From Thermoanaerobaculia bacterium (lineage in GTDB: Bacteria > Acidobacteriota > Thermoanaerobaculia > Multivoradales > JAIOJS01): 64,000 nucleotides of DNA. Where the stretch lies: NCBI GenBank assembly GCA_030429235.1, contig JAUIDB010000011.1:1-64000 (forward strand). The letters run 5' to 3'. The notes under the pieces are model-generated. The model ran no database searches and was not told where the DNA came from. It saw only the letters and a program-made list of their open reading frames with translations. Made by a program: the position numbers and the translations under genes. This document shows, piece by piece, positions 52,587 through 61,461 of the stretch (position 1 is its first letter; each line of letters starts with the position of its first letter).

Positions 52587-54281
52587 ATGACGGCGAGAAG
52601 ATCAGAACCGGCTGTGAGCCGGGGAGGGGTACGTGGGCACGACCTCGAGCGATCGTTGAACCTGCTCTCCTCGGTTCTCGAGAGCCCGGACGATCTGGTG
52701 ATCTTCTCGCTCGATCACGAGTACCGCTATACGGCGTTCAACTCGAACCACTGGCGGACGATGAAGACGATCTGGGGGGTCGAGATCGAGGTCGGCCTCG
52801 AGATGCTCTCGGTGATCAAAGACCCCGCCGATCGGCAGAAGGCTCGTGAGAACTTCGACCGGGCCTTGGCTGGCGAGCGCTTCACCAAGGTGGAGGCCTA
52901 CGGCGAAGCGCCGAACCGGTTCTACTACGAGGACAGCTACAACCCGATCCTCGATGCCGAGGGCACCGTGCAGGGTTTGACCGTGTTCCTCAAGGACATC
53001 ACCGAGCGGATGGAACGCGAGGAGGAACTCGCCAAGTATCGGAGTGGTCTGGAAGAACTCGTCGCCGAAAGGACGCAGGACCTGGAGCGGGCGCGCGATC
53101 AGCTCGAGCGCGAGATCGAAGAGAGAGAGCGAACCGAGGCACTGCTCTTGAGGTCGCAGCGCCTCGAGGCTCTGGGCACGTTGGCCGGAGGCGTGGCCCA
53201 CGACTTCAACAATCTGCTCACGGCGATCGTCGGCTATTCCGACCTCCTGCTGGCAGAACTTCCCAGCATCGAGTTCGCCCCTGACTATCTTCACAAGATC
53301 AAAGCAGCTGGGCGCCACGGCTCGAATCTCACGTCGCGACTGCTGGCCTTCAGTCGCCGCCAGGTGCTGCAGTCGAGTCTTCTCGACCTCAACGACGTCG
53401 TGGAGCAGATGGCCGACCTCTTCGATCACGTCCTTCCCGAGCACATCCAGTTCTCGACCGAGCTCGCAGCGGGGCTGCCCCGGGTGCGAGCCGACCGGGC
53501 CCAGATCGAACAGGTCATCATGAACCTGGTGGTCAACTCCCGCGACGCCATGCCCCAAGGGGGGCAGCTCATGCTCTCGACCGCGGTGGATCGGGACGAT
53601 TGGATCCGGTTGGTGGTCGAGGACAAGGGCAGCGGTATGACGGCCGCTACCCTGGAGAGGATCTTCGATCCCTTCTTCACCACCAAGGAGGGGGCGAGTG
53701 GCTCGGGACTCGGTCTCTCGATGGTCTACGGTATCGTCGAGCAGCACGGGGGCTCGTTGGACGTCACGTCGCAGCCGGACGAGGGAACGAGGGTCGTGAT
53801 CAAGCTTCCGGTGGTGGAGAGCGACCCGGCGCCCGAGAGTGAATTCTCAGAGGCTCCGAGGGCCACGAACCAACCGGTGGAGGGAAACGCTCGCACCCTG
53901 CTCTTAGTCGAGGACGACGCCTCGATTCGGACCATGGCTCGGCTCTTTCTCGAACGTGAGGGGTACCAGGTCCTGGAGTCCGCCAACGCTCAACAGGCGC
54001 TCAAGCACTTCGAGCGAGCGCCCGTCGGCTCGATCGATCTTCTCTTTTCGGACGTCGTCTTGCCGGATCGCGATGGCGTCTCGCTGGCTCGTGAGCTCGT
54101 CCAGAGGCAGGCGGACCTTCGTATTCTGTTGACCAGTGGGTACAGCGAAACCAGGGTCGACACCGAGGAACTCCTCGCCCTTCCGGCCTATCGCTTTCTC
54201 AGCAAGCCGTACTACCCCAAGGCAGTGCTCGAGATGATCGACGAGTTGTTGGCCCCGGGGGCGACCGAGACCTCTCCCTAG
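52587..54281 (+). CDS. Hybrid sensor histidine kinase/response regulator with PAS domain
   Basis: A 564-aa soluble hybrid kinase. A PAS sensor (about residues 25-140, ending LKDITERMEREEELA), a coiled coil, HisKA with His205 in GGVAHDFNNLLTAIVGY, an ATPase domain (VMNLVVNSRDAM, KGSGM, GSGLGLSMVYGIV) and a C-terminal receiver (LLVEDDAS, phospho-Asp in FSDVVLPDRDG, SKPYY). There is no membrane helix, so the signal is cytosolic. No separate output regulator is adjacent. The ATG at 52587 lacks a good ribosome site; an in-frame upstream extension is possible. The last 4 bp overlap the convergent TPR gene. Confidence 0.9.
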   Translation: MTARRSEPAVSRGGVRGHDLERSLNLLSSVLESPDDLVIFSLDHEYRYTAFNSNHWRTMKTIWGVEIEVGLEMLSVIKDPADRQKARENFDRALAGERFTKVEAYGEAPNRFYYEDSYNPILDAEGTVQGLTVFLKDITERMEREEELAKYRSGLEELVAERTQDLERARDQLEREIEERERTEALLLRSQRLEALGTLAGGVAHDFNNLLTAIVGYSDLLLAELPSIEFAPDYLHKIKAAGRHGSNLTSRLLAFSRRQVLQSSLLDLNDVVEQMADLFDHVLPEHIQFSTELAAGLPRVRADRAQIEQVIMNLVVNSRDAMPQGGQLMLSTAVDRDDWIRLVVEDKGSGMTAATLERIFDPFFTTKEGASGSGLGLSMVYGIVEQHGGSLDVTSQPDEGTRVVIKLPVVESDPAPESEFSEAPRATNQPVEGNARTLLLVEDDASIRTMARLFLEREGYQVLESANAQQALKHFERAPVGSIDLLFSDVVLPDRDGVSLARELVQRQADLRILLTSGYSETRVDTEELLALPAYRFLSKPYYPKAVLEMIDELLAPGATETSP

Positions 54282-55408
54282 AAGTCGGAAGCGAGCTGGC
54301 GAGCCAGGGCCACGACGCGGGGACTGTAGGAAGCGGTCTCTTCGAGGCGTCGGGCGTCGGCGGCCTGGGCCTTGGTGAGCCAGCGCTGCGCACCCTCTTC
54401 GTCTCCTCGAGCGAGCGCCAGGCTTCCCATGGCAGCGCGGGCATCGGCCCGGGCTCCCAGGACCAGGGCGCGCCGGTAGAAGCGGTAGGCTTCGTCGAAG
54501 CGCCTTTGGGCCAGGCTCGAATCCCCCAGGTTCAGATAGGTGTAGGGATTCCGGTTGGCGCGCTGATCGAGGAGGTCGATCAGCTCGCGCGCTACGTTGG
54601 CTCGGCCCAGCGACACCATCAAGGCGTGGAGGTTGTGGTAGGCGGGAAGGTGACCGGGCTCCACTCGGGAGGCTTGCAGGTAGGCCTCTTCAGCTCCTTC
54701 GAAGTCGCCGATGCGGCGCAAGCCGACGCCGAGATTGACCCACAGACTCCCGTCCCGAGGGTAGAGACGCGTAGCGGTCTTGAACGTCGCGACCGCGTCG
54801 TAGGTGCGGCCTTCGATCAGTTGATTCGTTCCGAGGTTCGAATAGTGCAGGGCCAGTGCTTCGCGATCGCTCAGTTTGAAGCCCCGGGAGTAGTCCACCA
54901 CTTCGTCGAATGCGAAGCGTAGGGTCAACTGGTTCGATCCCGAGCCATAAGCACCGGTCACGTGCTCCGACACCAGGACCAGATCGCCTTCCCGACCGTA
55001 CCGATCGGGTCGAATCACCGAGTAATAGTAGGCGTCGACACCTCGTTGCCGGGCCATGGCGATGAAGAGGTGGGCGAAGGAGAGGCAATTGAAGGTCTTC
55101 TGCTCGAAAACCTCGCGCGCGGTGCCGGTGAAGGTATGACTGTACTCGAGGCCCAAGCGGTCACTCTGTAGACTGCTCAGCAGTTGGTTGAGGGTGTGCC
55201 GCCGGTTGATGCCGGGCGGGACGTTGTCGTCGAGCCACTCTTGCATCTCGGGAGTCAGCTCGTGGAGGCGGGCGAGTTCCTCGGCCGGGTCGATGTCCAG
55301 GGGGGGAACCGTGGGCACGAGGTTGGTCGTCTGCGACTGCCCGATACCGCCGAAGGCGAGACCGGGGAGCGCTACGAGGACGACGAGCGTTCGCAGGGCA
55401 TGGGTCAT
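54278..55408 (-). CDS. Transglutaminase-like/TPR exported protein
   Basis: A 376-aa exported protein. After the signal peptide, a transglutaminase-like domain (about residues 70-190) has the cysteine in FNCLSFAHLF and a histidine in SEHVTGAY; the third residue of a protease-like triad is less certain. At least four TPR repeats (about 195-370) follow and should mediate protein contacts. The start was set at 55408 because AAAGGAGG lies 7 nt upstream, rather than at an ATG 18 bp earlier. The function is not known. Confidence 0.8.
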   Translation of the reverse strand: MTHALRTLVVLVALPGLAFGGIGQSQTTNLVPTVPPLDIDPAEELARLHELTPEMQEWLDDNVPPGINRRHTLNQLLSSLQSDRLGLEYSHTFTGTAREVFEQKTFNCLSFAHLFIAMARQRGVDAYYYSVIRPDRYGREGDLVLVSEHVTGAYGSGSNQLTLRFAFDEVVDYSRGFKLSDREALALHYSNLGTNQLIEGRTYDAVATFKTATRLYPRDGSLWVNLGVGLRRIGDFEGAEEAYLQASRVEPGHLPAYHNLHALMVSLGRANVARELIDLLDQRANRNPYTYLNLGDSSLAQRRFDEAYRFYRRALVLGARADARAAMGSLALARGDEEGAQRWLTKAQAADARRLEETASYSPRVVALARQLASDF

Positions 55409-55547
55409 GGGGTGGCCTCCTTTCATCCAGTATACCTACGCTGCGGAGCTGGCCAAGGTTTAGGATTGCTCGCCGTGGCCAGAGGGGGCGGAATAGACCA
55501 GGCCAGACGATCGTTGCAAACTGGGAGAAGGAGTTGCGAGGACCGAG

Positions 55548-56459
55548 ATGACACAAACCGATTCGCCCGACGAAGCCGACCAGCGTTCGGAGAGCGGGCG
55601 CATGTCGCGCGCGGCAGCATTGTCTCCGCTCGCCCTGTTGGGTGGACTCGGTGTGCTCGGCCTGGTGCGCGAGAGCGTTCAGAAGCGTCAGATGTTCTCG
55701 CCGACCGCATATCCTCGCGGTGCCTGGGAACCATGGCGGCATGGGGTCGAGGCCGAGGACCACTGGTTCGAGGCCGCGGACGGCGTCCGCCTGCACGGCT
55801 GGTGGATCCCGCACCCCAACCCACGAGGAACGGTCCTCTACTGTCACGGCAACAGCGGCAGTTTGGGGAGCGAGATCGACACGCTGCGGCGATTCCGTCG
55901 ACTGCGTTGCAACCTGTTCGCCTTCGACTACCGAGGTTACGGGCGCAGCGAAGGGGCTCCCAAGGAGGCCGGGCTCTACAGGGACGTCCGGGGAGCCTAT
56001 CGGTTCTTGGTCGGCGAGCTCGCAGTTCCCGAGTCGGAGGTGATTCTCTTTGGACACTCGCTGGGGGGAGCGGTGGCGGTGGATGCGGCGACCGAGTGCC
56101 AGGTGGCGGGTCTGGTGGTCCAGAATTCGCTGACACAGATGCGCGACATGGCGAAGGTGAATTTCACCGATCCCGTCGGTAGCCGGCTTCCAATCCACTG
56201 GGTGGCACGCAACCAGTTCCGGTCCATCGACAAGATCGGGAGCGTGGACTGTCCAGTACTGATCATCCACGGCCGCCTCGACCAGCGGATCCCTATCGAG
56301 CAAGGGCGCCGCCTCTTCGAGGCAGCCGCCGAGCCGAGGGAGTTCCTCGAGATCCCGGGGGCGGGGCACAACGACATCGCTCGCCGCGGGCGACTGCGCT
56401 ACTGGCTCCGACTGTCGCAGTTCCGGGATCGCACCCTCAGGGCTGCACGGCTGCCTTGA
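55548..56459 (+). CDS. Alpha/beta hydrolase (Bem46-like), membrane-anchored
   Basis: A 303-aa protein with an N-terminal hydrophobic anchor (about residues 23-41) and an alpha/beta hydrolase fold. The triad is visible: Ser171 in FGHSLGGA, Asp in IHGRLDQRIP, His in GAGHNDI. The oxyanion segment LYCHGNSGSLGS is typical of the Bem46/ABHD13 group. The substrate is unknown. The last 23 bp overlap the convergent DUF1028 gene. Confidence 0.87.
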   Translation: MTQTDSPDEADQRSESGRMSRAAALSPLALLGGLGVLGLVRESVQKRQMFSPTAYPRGAWEPWRHGVEAEDHWFEAADGVRLHGWWIPHPNPRGTVLYCHGNSGSLGSEIDTLRRFRRLRCNLFAFDYRGYGRSEGAPKEAGLYRDVRGAYRFLVGELAVPESEVILFGHSLGGAVAVDAATECQVAGLVVQNSLTQMRDMAKVNFTDPVGSRLPIHWVARNQFRSIDKIGSVDCPVLIIHGRLDQRIPIEQGRRLFEAAAEPREFLEIPGAGHNDIARRGRLRYWLRLSQFRDRTLRAARLP

Positions 56460-57468
56460 TGCGCCCAATGGCCTCGGGATCGTTGGGCAATAGACCGGGG
56501 GCCACCAAACGATCGACGACCTCGAGCCAGATCGGTTCCTCGGTGAAGACCTGGCGGAAGATGGGCAGTGCTTCTGCCTCGCGTCCGATCGAGAAGAGCG
56601 TGACGGCACGCCAGAACGGGAGTTCGACGATGTGGGGGGCGAGCAGTGCCGCCTGGGTGTAGTGCTCGACGGCCGCTTCGACGTCTCCCAGGGCCATGGC
56701 TTCGTCGCCAGCATTCGAGGCCTCGTAGGCCCGGTGCACTCCCAAGAGACGCCGGAGTTCGGCGAGGGGCGCGGCGTGGTCATCGACCCTGAGATCGACC
56801 AGGCGGTCCCTCCAGGGTTGGTCGCTCCGGTCGCCGCTGACGATGAGTAGGGCGGCACTCTGCCGCCCCCGGATGTCCCCTCCTTCTCCTTCGGCGGCTT
56901 CCAGGGCTGCGATCAGACGGTCTGCAAAAGGCCCTTCGGCGGCTCGATAGGCGTCGGCCATGGCATCCCAGACGGTGTCTCGAAGCATCAGATTGGCCTG
57001 CACGCTGAAGGCCTCGCCCTCGACGTGACCGGCGGCCGCGATGCACTGCTCACCGGTCCAGGCGGCCACTCGCCCCTCGGCATCGACCATGGCGACCTGA
57101 CGGACCGACCGCTGCGGATCCTCTTCGAGGAGGGCGTCGAGAGCCCGACGCGGTGCGATCCCCTGTTGCATGAGAGCCAGCCCCCTTGGTCCGTAGGCAG
57201 TCTCGACGAAGGACTGCGTGGCCACTGCCCCCACACCTGGTTCGGCCCACGCGACCACCGTGCCGACCTGGAACCAGTGGCTTTGCACGGCGACGCCCAA
57301 CTGACCGGTCTCGGGATCCCGAGCCACGATCGAGTAGGTGTGAGCCAGGTCGGATCCCAGGAGGGGGCGGCTCAACGGTTCGGCTTCCGAGCCGAAGCTC
57401 GGGCTCGCCAGGGCGAGGCCGAGGCACAGGACGGTGATTCCGTAGCATCGGGACTGAGGTCGGGACAT
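56437..57468 (-). CDS. Secreted DUF1028 protein with C-terminal TPR-like region
   Basis: A 343-aa protein. After the signal peptide, the DUF1028 domain (about residues 42-240) starts with HTYSIVARDPETGQLGVAVQSHWFQVG and includes GVGAVATQS, typical of this Ntn-hydrolase-like family of unknown activity. The last 90 residues are helical and TPR-like (VEAAVEHYTQAALLAP). AAGGAGG lies 5 nt before the ATG. Confidence 0.88.
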   Translation of the reverse strand: MSRPQSRCYGITVLCLGLALASPSFGSEAEPLSRPLLGSDLAHTYSIVARDPETGQLGVAVQSHWFQVGTVVAWAEPGVGAVATQSFVETAYGPRGLALMQQGIAPRRALDALLEEDPQRSVRQVAMVDAEGRVAAWTGEQCIAAAGHVEGEAFSVQANLMLRDTVWDAMADAYRAAEGPFADRLIAALEAAEGEGGDIRGRQSAALLIVSGDRSDQPWRDRLVDLRVDDHAAPLAELRRLLGVHRAYEASNAGDEAMALGDVEAAVEHYTQAALLAPHIVELPFWRAVTLFSIGREAEALPIFRQVFTEEPIWLEVVDRLVAPGLLPNDPEAIGRIKAAVQP

Positions 57469-57517
57469 CGATTCCTCCTTGGTTGGGGGCGGTGCACTAT
57501 CCTGCCAGGCTTCGGAA

Positions 57518-57907
57518 TCAAGCCCTCTCCCAGGGAGCGGGTGGGATCGCCTCGGCGTCGACGACGCGGATCACCAGGGCCAATCCCCGTTCGTTGGCCA
57601 CCTGGGTGGCGTTCCTCAGAAGTTCGCGGGCGAGGTCATCGGGTTCGCTGGTGCAGTCCAATTGGATGCGGACCGCTTTGCCGGCATACTGTGGGTACTG
57701 TTCCGCCAGGTGTCCGTCGAGAACGTATACGAAGTAGTTGGAGAGTTTGTCGTTGAGCTGCTCTAGCTGAGCTTGGCCCTGGTCCCAGGATCGAGTCTCG
57801 ATCAGGGTCAGTACGACCTGACTCCGGCGCTCGTCGAACGAGATCAGATCGACGATGGCCGGGTTCTCCACCCCGCGGCTGAGCTTCTCTTGGTTGTTCT
57901 CTGTCAT
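57518..57907 (-). CDS. DUF6572-like small protein
   Basis: A 129-aa cytosolic protein without signal or membrane helix. The core (AIVDLISFDERRSQVVLTLIE, QLEQLNDKLSNYFVYVLDG) resembles the DUF6572 family, whose function is unknown. The start was set at 57907, with AGGAAG upstream; the longer frame runs back into the kinase-TPR gene. It follows that gene by 40 bp and may share its transcript. Confidence 0.7.
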   Translation of the reverse strand: MTENNQEKLSRGVENPAIVDLISFDERRSQVVLTLIETRSWDQGQAQLEQLNDKLSNYFVYVLDGHLAEQYPQYAGKAVRIQLDCTSEPDDLARELLRNATQVANERGLALVIRVVDAEAIPPAPWERA

Positions 57908-57947
57908 CGCGCTTCCTTCCGCTTCCCGAAGACCCGCGACTTTACCC

Positions 57948-60900
57948 CTATCCCGAGAGGGATTGAATCGGGGAAGGCTGTTTGGTGGTCGTTGACGAGA
58001 GGGCAGCGAGTCGGTGGAAGCCGAGCGCAGCCGCATCGCGGGCCAACCGTTCTAGCTCTTGCAAGCCAGCCTCCGGATCGGTCCGCGCCAAGGCCTGGGC
58101 GTGGGCCCACCGTGCCTCGAGTTCCAGCCGTACTACGCCGGTACGACGGCACTCGTCGATCAGCTGTTCGGCGCGTCGTAGCGCGGTGGTGGGATTGGGC
58201 TCGAGCGACAGCGTGGCGATGGCGACGGCGAGGGCGATAGCGGGACTGTCGCGACGGTCGGCGAGTGAACTCGCCAGATCGAGTTCCCGCCGCGCGGCGG
58301 CCGCCTCTCCCAGGGCCTGGTGTGCCAGGGCCAGGGCGAGTCGAGCGATCGCCTCGTCGTCCGGCACGCTGGCGCCGCGGAGCGCCGACAGGGCTTCGCG
58401 AGCGGTCTGGGCCGCCGTGTCGACCTCTCCGAGGTCGAGTTGCACGAAGGCGAGCAGTGCTTCGCTCTTGGCAGCTGCCATCGGTTCGCCGAGCCGAGCC
58501 TGAATGGCAGCGGCCTCGGCCAGAGCTTCCGCCGCGGTGGTGAGGTCGCCACGATCCCGCAGGACCTCGGCGTGGTTGGCGAGGACCAAGGCAATGCTCG
58601 ACTCATCCTCGAGGTCTCGATAGACCTCGAGACAGCGCTCGAAACTCGCGGCGGCCTCGCCGAGTTCCCCGCGGTCCCACTGCAGAATCGCCAGATTGTT
58701 TAGCGCGCTGCCGAGTCCGTCGAGATGACCGATTCTCTCGAACTGATCGAGGGCGAGTCGGTAGTACGACTCGGCGCGCGAAGACTCTCCGCGGTCCGAC
58801 AGCACGATGGCCAGGTTGTTGAGCGCGGCGGCTTCGTCGCCCAGGTTGCCGGAAGCGCGAGCGGCGGTGAGCGCTTCGTCGAAGTGTCGTTCGGCGGCTG
58901 CGAGGTCGCCCTCGATCGAATCGAGAATGGCCAGCCCCTTGAGAGCATCGTGCTCCCCCTCGGGAAAGCCGACCTGTTGCGAGAGAGCTCGGGCCGTCTC
59001 GTAGTCGCGGCGGGCCTGGCTCGCGTGGCCTTGTCGACGAGCCAACGAGGCCGAGACCAGAGTGGCGCGAATGCGGCCGCGCTGCGCTCCGACCTCTTCG
59101 AAGAGCGAGCGTGCTTCTGCGATCTGGGCCAGGGCTTCGGATGGGTTGCCCTTCGCGGCTTCCAGGCGAGCCCTCTCGACCAGCAACTGACCCAGGCCGT
59201 GGCGGTCTTCGGTGAGCTCGTAGAGACTGCGGGCGCGGAGGAGATGCTGTTCGGCCTGATCGAGGTCTCCGCTCCGACGGGCGGCGTTCGCCGCCTTGAG
59301 GCGAGCTTCGGCCTCGAGGTGCAACGCTCCTTGCTGTCGGGCTGTGTGCCAGGCCTGGGCCGCGGCACGGCCGATCCTCGGTACATCGGACCGGAGGGCC
59401 GCGACTTCGGCCTCGAGCAACGCGATCTCGGGATCGCTGGTCGTGTCGAAGTCCTCGGTCAGGGAGCTGAGGCTGGCGTCGGCTCGCGCAGCCAGGCCGG
59501 CTCCGACCCAGGCTTCGGTGCGCAGTCTGGCGAAGCGCAACTCGTCAGGGTGGAAGTGGGCGAGAGCGTCGTAGGTCTCGGCGGCGCCGACCCAGTCTCC
59601 CTGGTAGGACTGTTGCTGGGCCTGGATCAGAAGCTGCGCTTCACGTGGGATGTCAGCCGCCAACTCTGCAGCTCGGATCGCTACCTCGCGAGCCTGAGCG
59701 TCGTATCCCTGCAGGCGCCAGGCTCGCCCCAGTTCGGAGTAGAGGATGGCGTTGTCGGGCTCGAGATCGACCGCCTCCTGAAGTGCTTGCCGAGCGGTGT
59801 TGCCGTCGCGGGCTCGTAGGGCCACTCGAGCGGCGGTCAGGAGCTCCGCGACGCGCCGATTCCCGGGCTGGGTGCGGGCCAGTCGATCTCCCTCTTCGGT
59901 GGTCAAGGGAGAGGCTCCGAGGGCTTCGCGTAGTTCGGAGCCGAGCATCTGGACGAGTTGCACGATCTGGTCCGTGCGGCCGGTCTGGCTCCACGAGGCC
60001 ACGGTTGCGTCGTCTGTCGCCGAGAGCAATCGGAGGTCGAGTCGCAGGGTCTGCTCGGCTTGGTTGCCTTCGACGAAGTAGGTCCCTTCGATGAGGTAGG
60101 TCGTGGGCAACCGGCTGAGGAGCGGAGTGGGATCTGGCGCTTCTTCGTAGCGGGCGACCGTATTGCGGGACAGCGCCCGGAGAGCTCCTTCGGCGCCAAC
60201 CTCGGTGGTCAGCATCTCCGCGACCGCGTGGCCGATCCAGTGCAGTTCCTCCGGCGCCTGGAGCGAATCGAGGGCGGCGACGGCCACCGTGGTGCGGGCC
60301 GGGCTTCTAGACTCCTCAGCGGCGGGTGGAGGTTCGACCTGAGGGCTCGGTTGCCTCGCGTTCCACCAAGACCCGACGAACGCCAGGATGACGAGAAGAA
60401 GTGCTGCGGCGAGGTTGCGTCGAGGCCGCGTGAACGTCGGCGACCCTGCATCGGCGGCGACGAGATCCTCCGACTCGAGGTCGCCGAGCGCCGAGGTGCG
60501 AAGCGCCGGGTCGATGAGCGGCAGAATCGCCTCGACCCGTTTGGGCCGTTCGCCCGGTTCCCGTCGAAGGCAGCGCAGGATCGTGCGCTCCCAGGCCGGG
60601 TCGAGGTCGGGGATCAGGCTGCTCGGGGGGTCGGGGTCCCTCTGGAGTCGCATCATTGCAGTGGTGACCGGGTTTCTGCTCTCGAACGGGAGCCTTCCGG
60701 TCATCATCTGGTACATCAGCACGCCGAGGGCGTAGATGTCGGCCGCCGGAGTCACGGGTTGGGAGCGCAACTGCTCGGGCGCGATGAAGGCGGGAGTTCC
60801 CAGCACCTGGCCGTGGGCCGTAATCGGAGAGCCGGAGCCCGCTCGGAGATTGCGCGACAACCCGAAGTCGCTGACGACCGGTCGCCGCTCGGCTCCGTCG

Positions 60901-61445
60901 GCGACGATCACTACGTTGCTGCTCTTGAAGTCACGGTGGACGACGCCCGCGGCGTGGGCAGCACTGAGTCCAGCGATGATGCCTCGCAGCAGATCCAGCG
61001 CGTCAGCCGCCTCGAGCGGACCCCTCTCGTCGATCCAGGCCGCCAAGGTCGGCCCCTCCAGCAGTTCCATCGTGAAGAAGGGGAGGTCGAGCCCGCTGCG
61101 TCGATCGTGGTGGTAGCCCAGGTCGTAGATGCGGCAGACGTTGGGGTGGGTGATCCGCCGTGCCGTGGTCACTTCGCGTCGAAAGCGGCCCTGCGCGTCG
61201 GTCGATCGCGCCAGTAGCGGCCGAAGGACCTTGGCGGCGACCGTAGTGTCGAGCTCGCTGTCCCGCACCGCGAACACGATCCCCATCGCGCCTTGGCCGA
61301 GGAAGCGCTCGACGACGTAGCGGTCGCCCAACCGTTCGCCGGTCGCAATCTCCAGTTCGAACCAGACGCCAGGTTCGTTCGACCGGTCGGGACCGGATTC
61401 GTCGGATCCGGAGGGATCGGCGATCCTGCGGGTATCGTCGCTCAT
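57948..61445 (-). CDS. Ser/Thr protein kinase with TolB-like and TPR domains
   Basis: A 1165-aa protein. An N-terminal Hanks-type kinase (about residues 43-310) has LGQGAMG, Lys72, HRDFKSSN (170-177), DFG (193-195) and APEQL; it is complete. A single membrane helix (about 344-361) follows, then a TolB-N/CadC-like beta domain (about 385-520) and a long series of TPR repeats (about 535-1130). The kinase is cytosolic and the TPR part should be periplasmic. It begins 16 bp after the MFS gene. The activating signal and targets are unknown. Confidence 0.9.
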   Translation of the reverse strand: MSDDTRRIADPSGSDESGPDRSNEPGVWFELEIATGERLGDRYVVERFLGQGAMGIVFAVRDSELDTTVAAKVLRPLLARSTDAQGRFRREVTTARRITHPNVCRIYDLGYHHDRRSGLDLPFFTMELLEGPTLAAWIDERGPLEAADALDLLRGIIAGLSAAHAAGVVHRDFKSSNVVIVADGAERRPVVSDFGLSRNLRAGSGSPITAHGQVLGTPAFIAPEQLRSQPVTPAADIYALGVLMYQMMTGRLPFESRNPVTTAMMRLQRDPDPPSSLIPDLDPAWERTILRCLRREPGERPKRVEAILPLIDPALRTSALGDLESEDLVAADAGSPTFTRPRRNLAAALLLVILAFVGSWWNARQPSPQVEPPPAAEESRSPARTTVAVAALDSLQAPEELHWIGHAVAEMLTTEVGAEGALRALSRNTVARYEEAPDPTPLLSRLPTTYLIEGTYFVEGNQAEQTLRLDLRLLSATDDATVASWSQTGRTDQIVQLVQMLGSELREALGASPLTTEEGDRLARTQPGNRRVAELLTAARVALRARDGNTARQALQEAVDLEPDNAILYSELGRAWRLQGYDAQAREVAIRAAELAADIPREAQLLIQAQQQSYQGDWVGAAETYDALAHFHPDELRFARLRTEAWVGAGLAARADASLSSLTEDFDTTSDPEIALLEAEVAALRSDVPRIGRAAAQAWHTARQQGALHLEAEARLKAANAARRSGDLDQAEQHLLRARSLYELTEDRHGLGQLLVERARLEAAKGNPSEALAQIAEARSLFEEVGAQRGRIRATLVSASLARRQGHASQARRDYETARALSQQVGFPEGEHDALKGLAILDSIEGDLAAAERHFDEALTAARASGNLGDEAAALNNLAIVLSDRGESSRAESYYRLALDQFERIGHLDGLGSALNNLAILQWDRGELGEAAASFERCLEVYRDLEDESSIALVLANHAEVLRDRGDLTTAAEALAEAAAIQARLGEPMAAAKSEALLAFVQLDLGEVDTAAQTAREALSALRGASVPDDEAIARLALALAHQALGEAAAARRELDLASSLADRRDSPAIALAVAIATLSLEPNPTTALRRAEQLIDECRRTGVVRLELEARWAHAQALARTDPEAGLQELERLARDAAALGFHRLAALSSTTTKQPSPIQSLSG

Positions 61446-61461
61446 GGCAGTGCTCGAGAGG

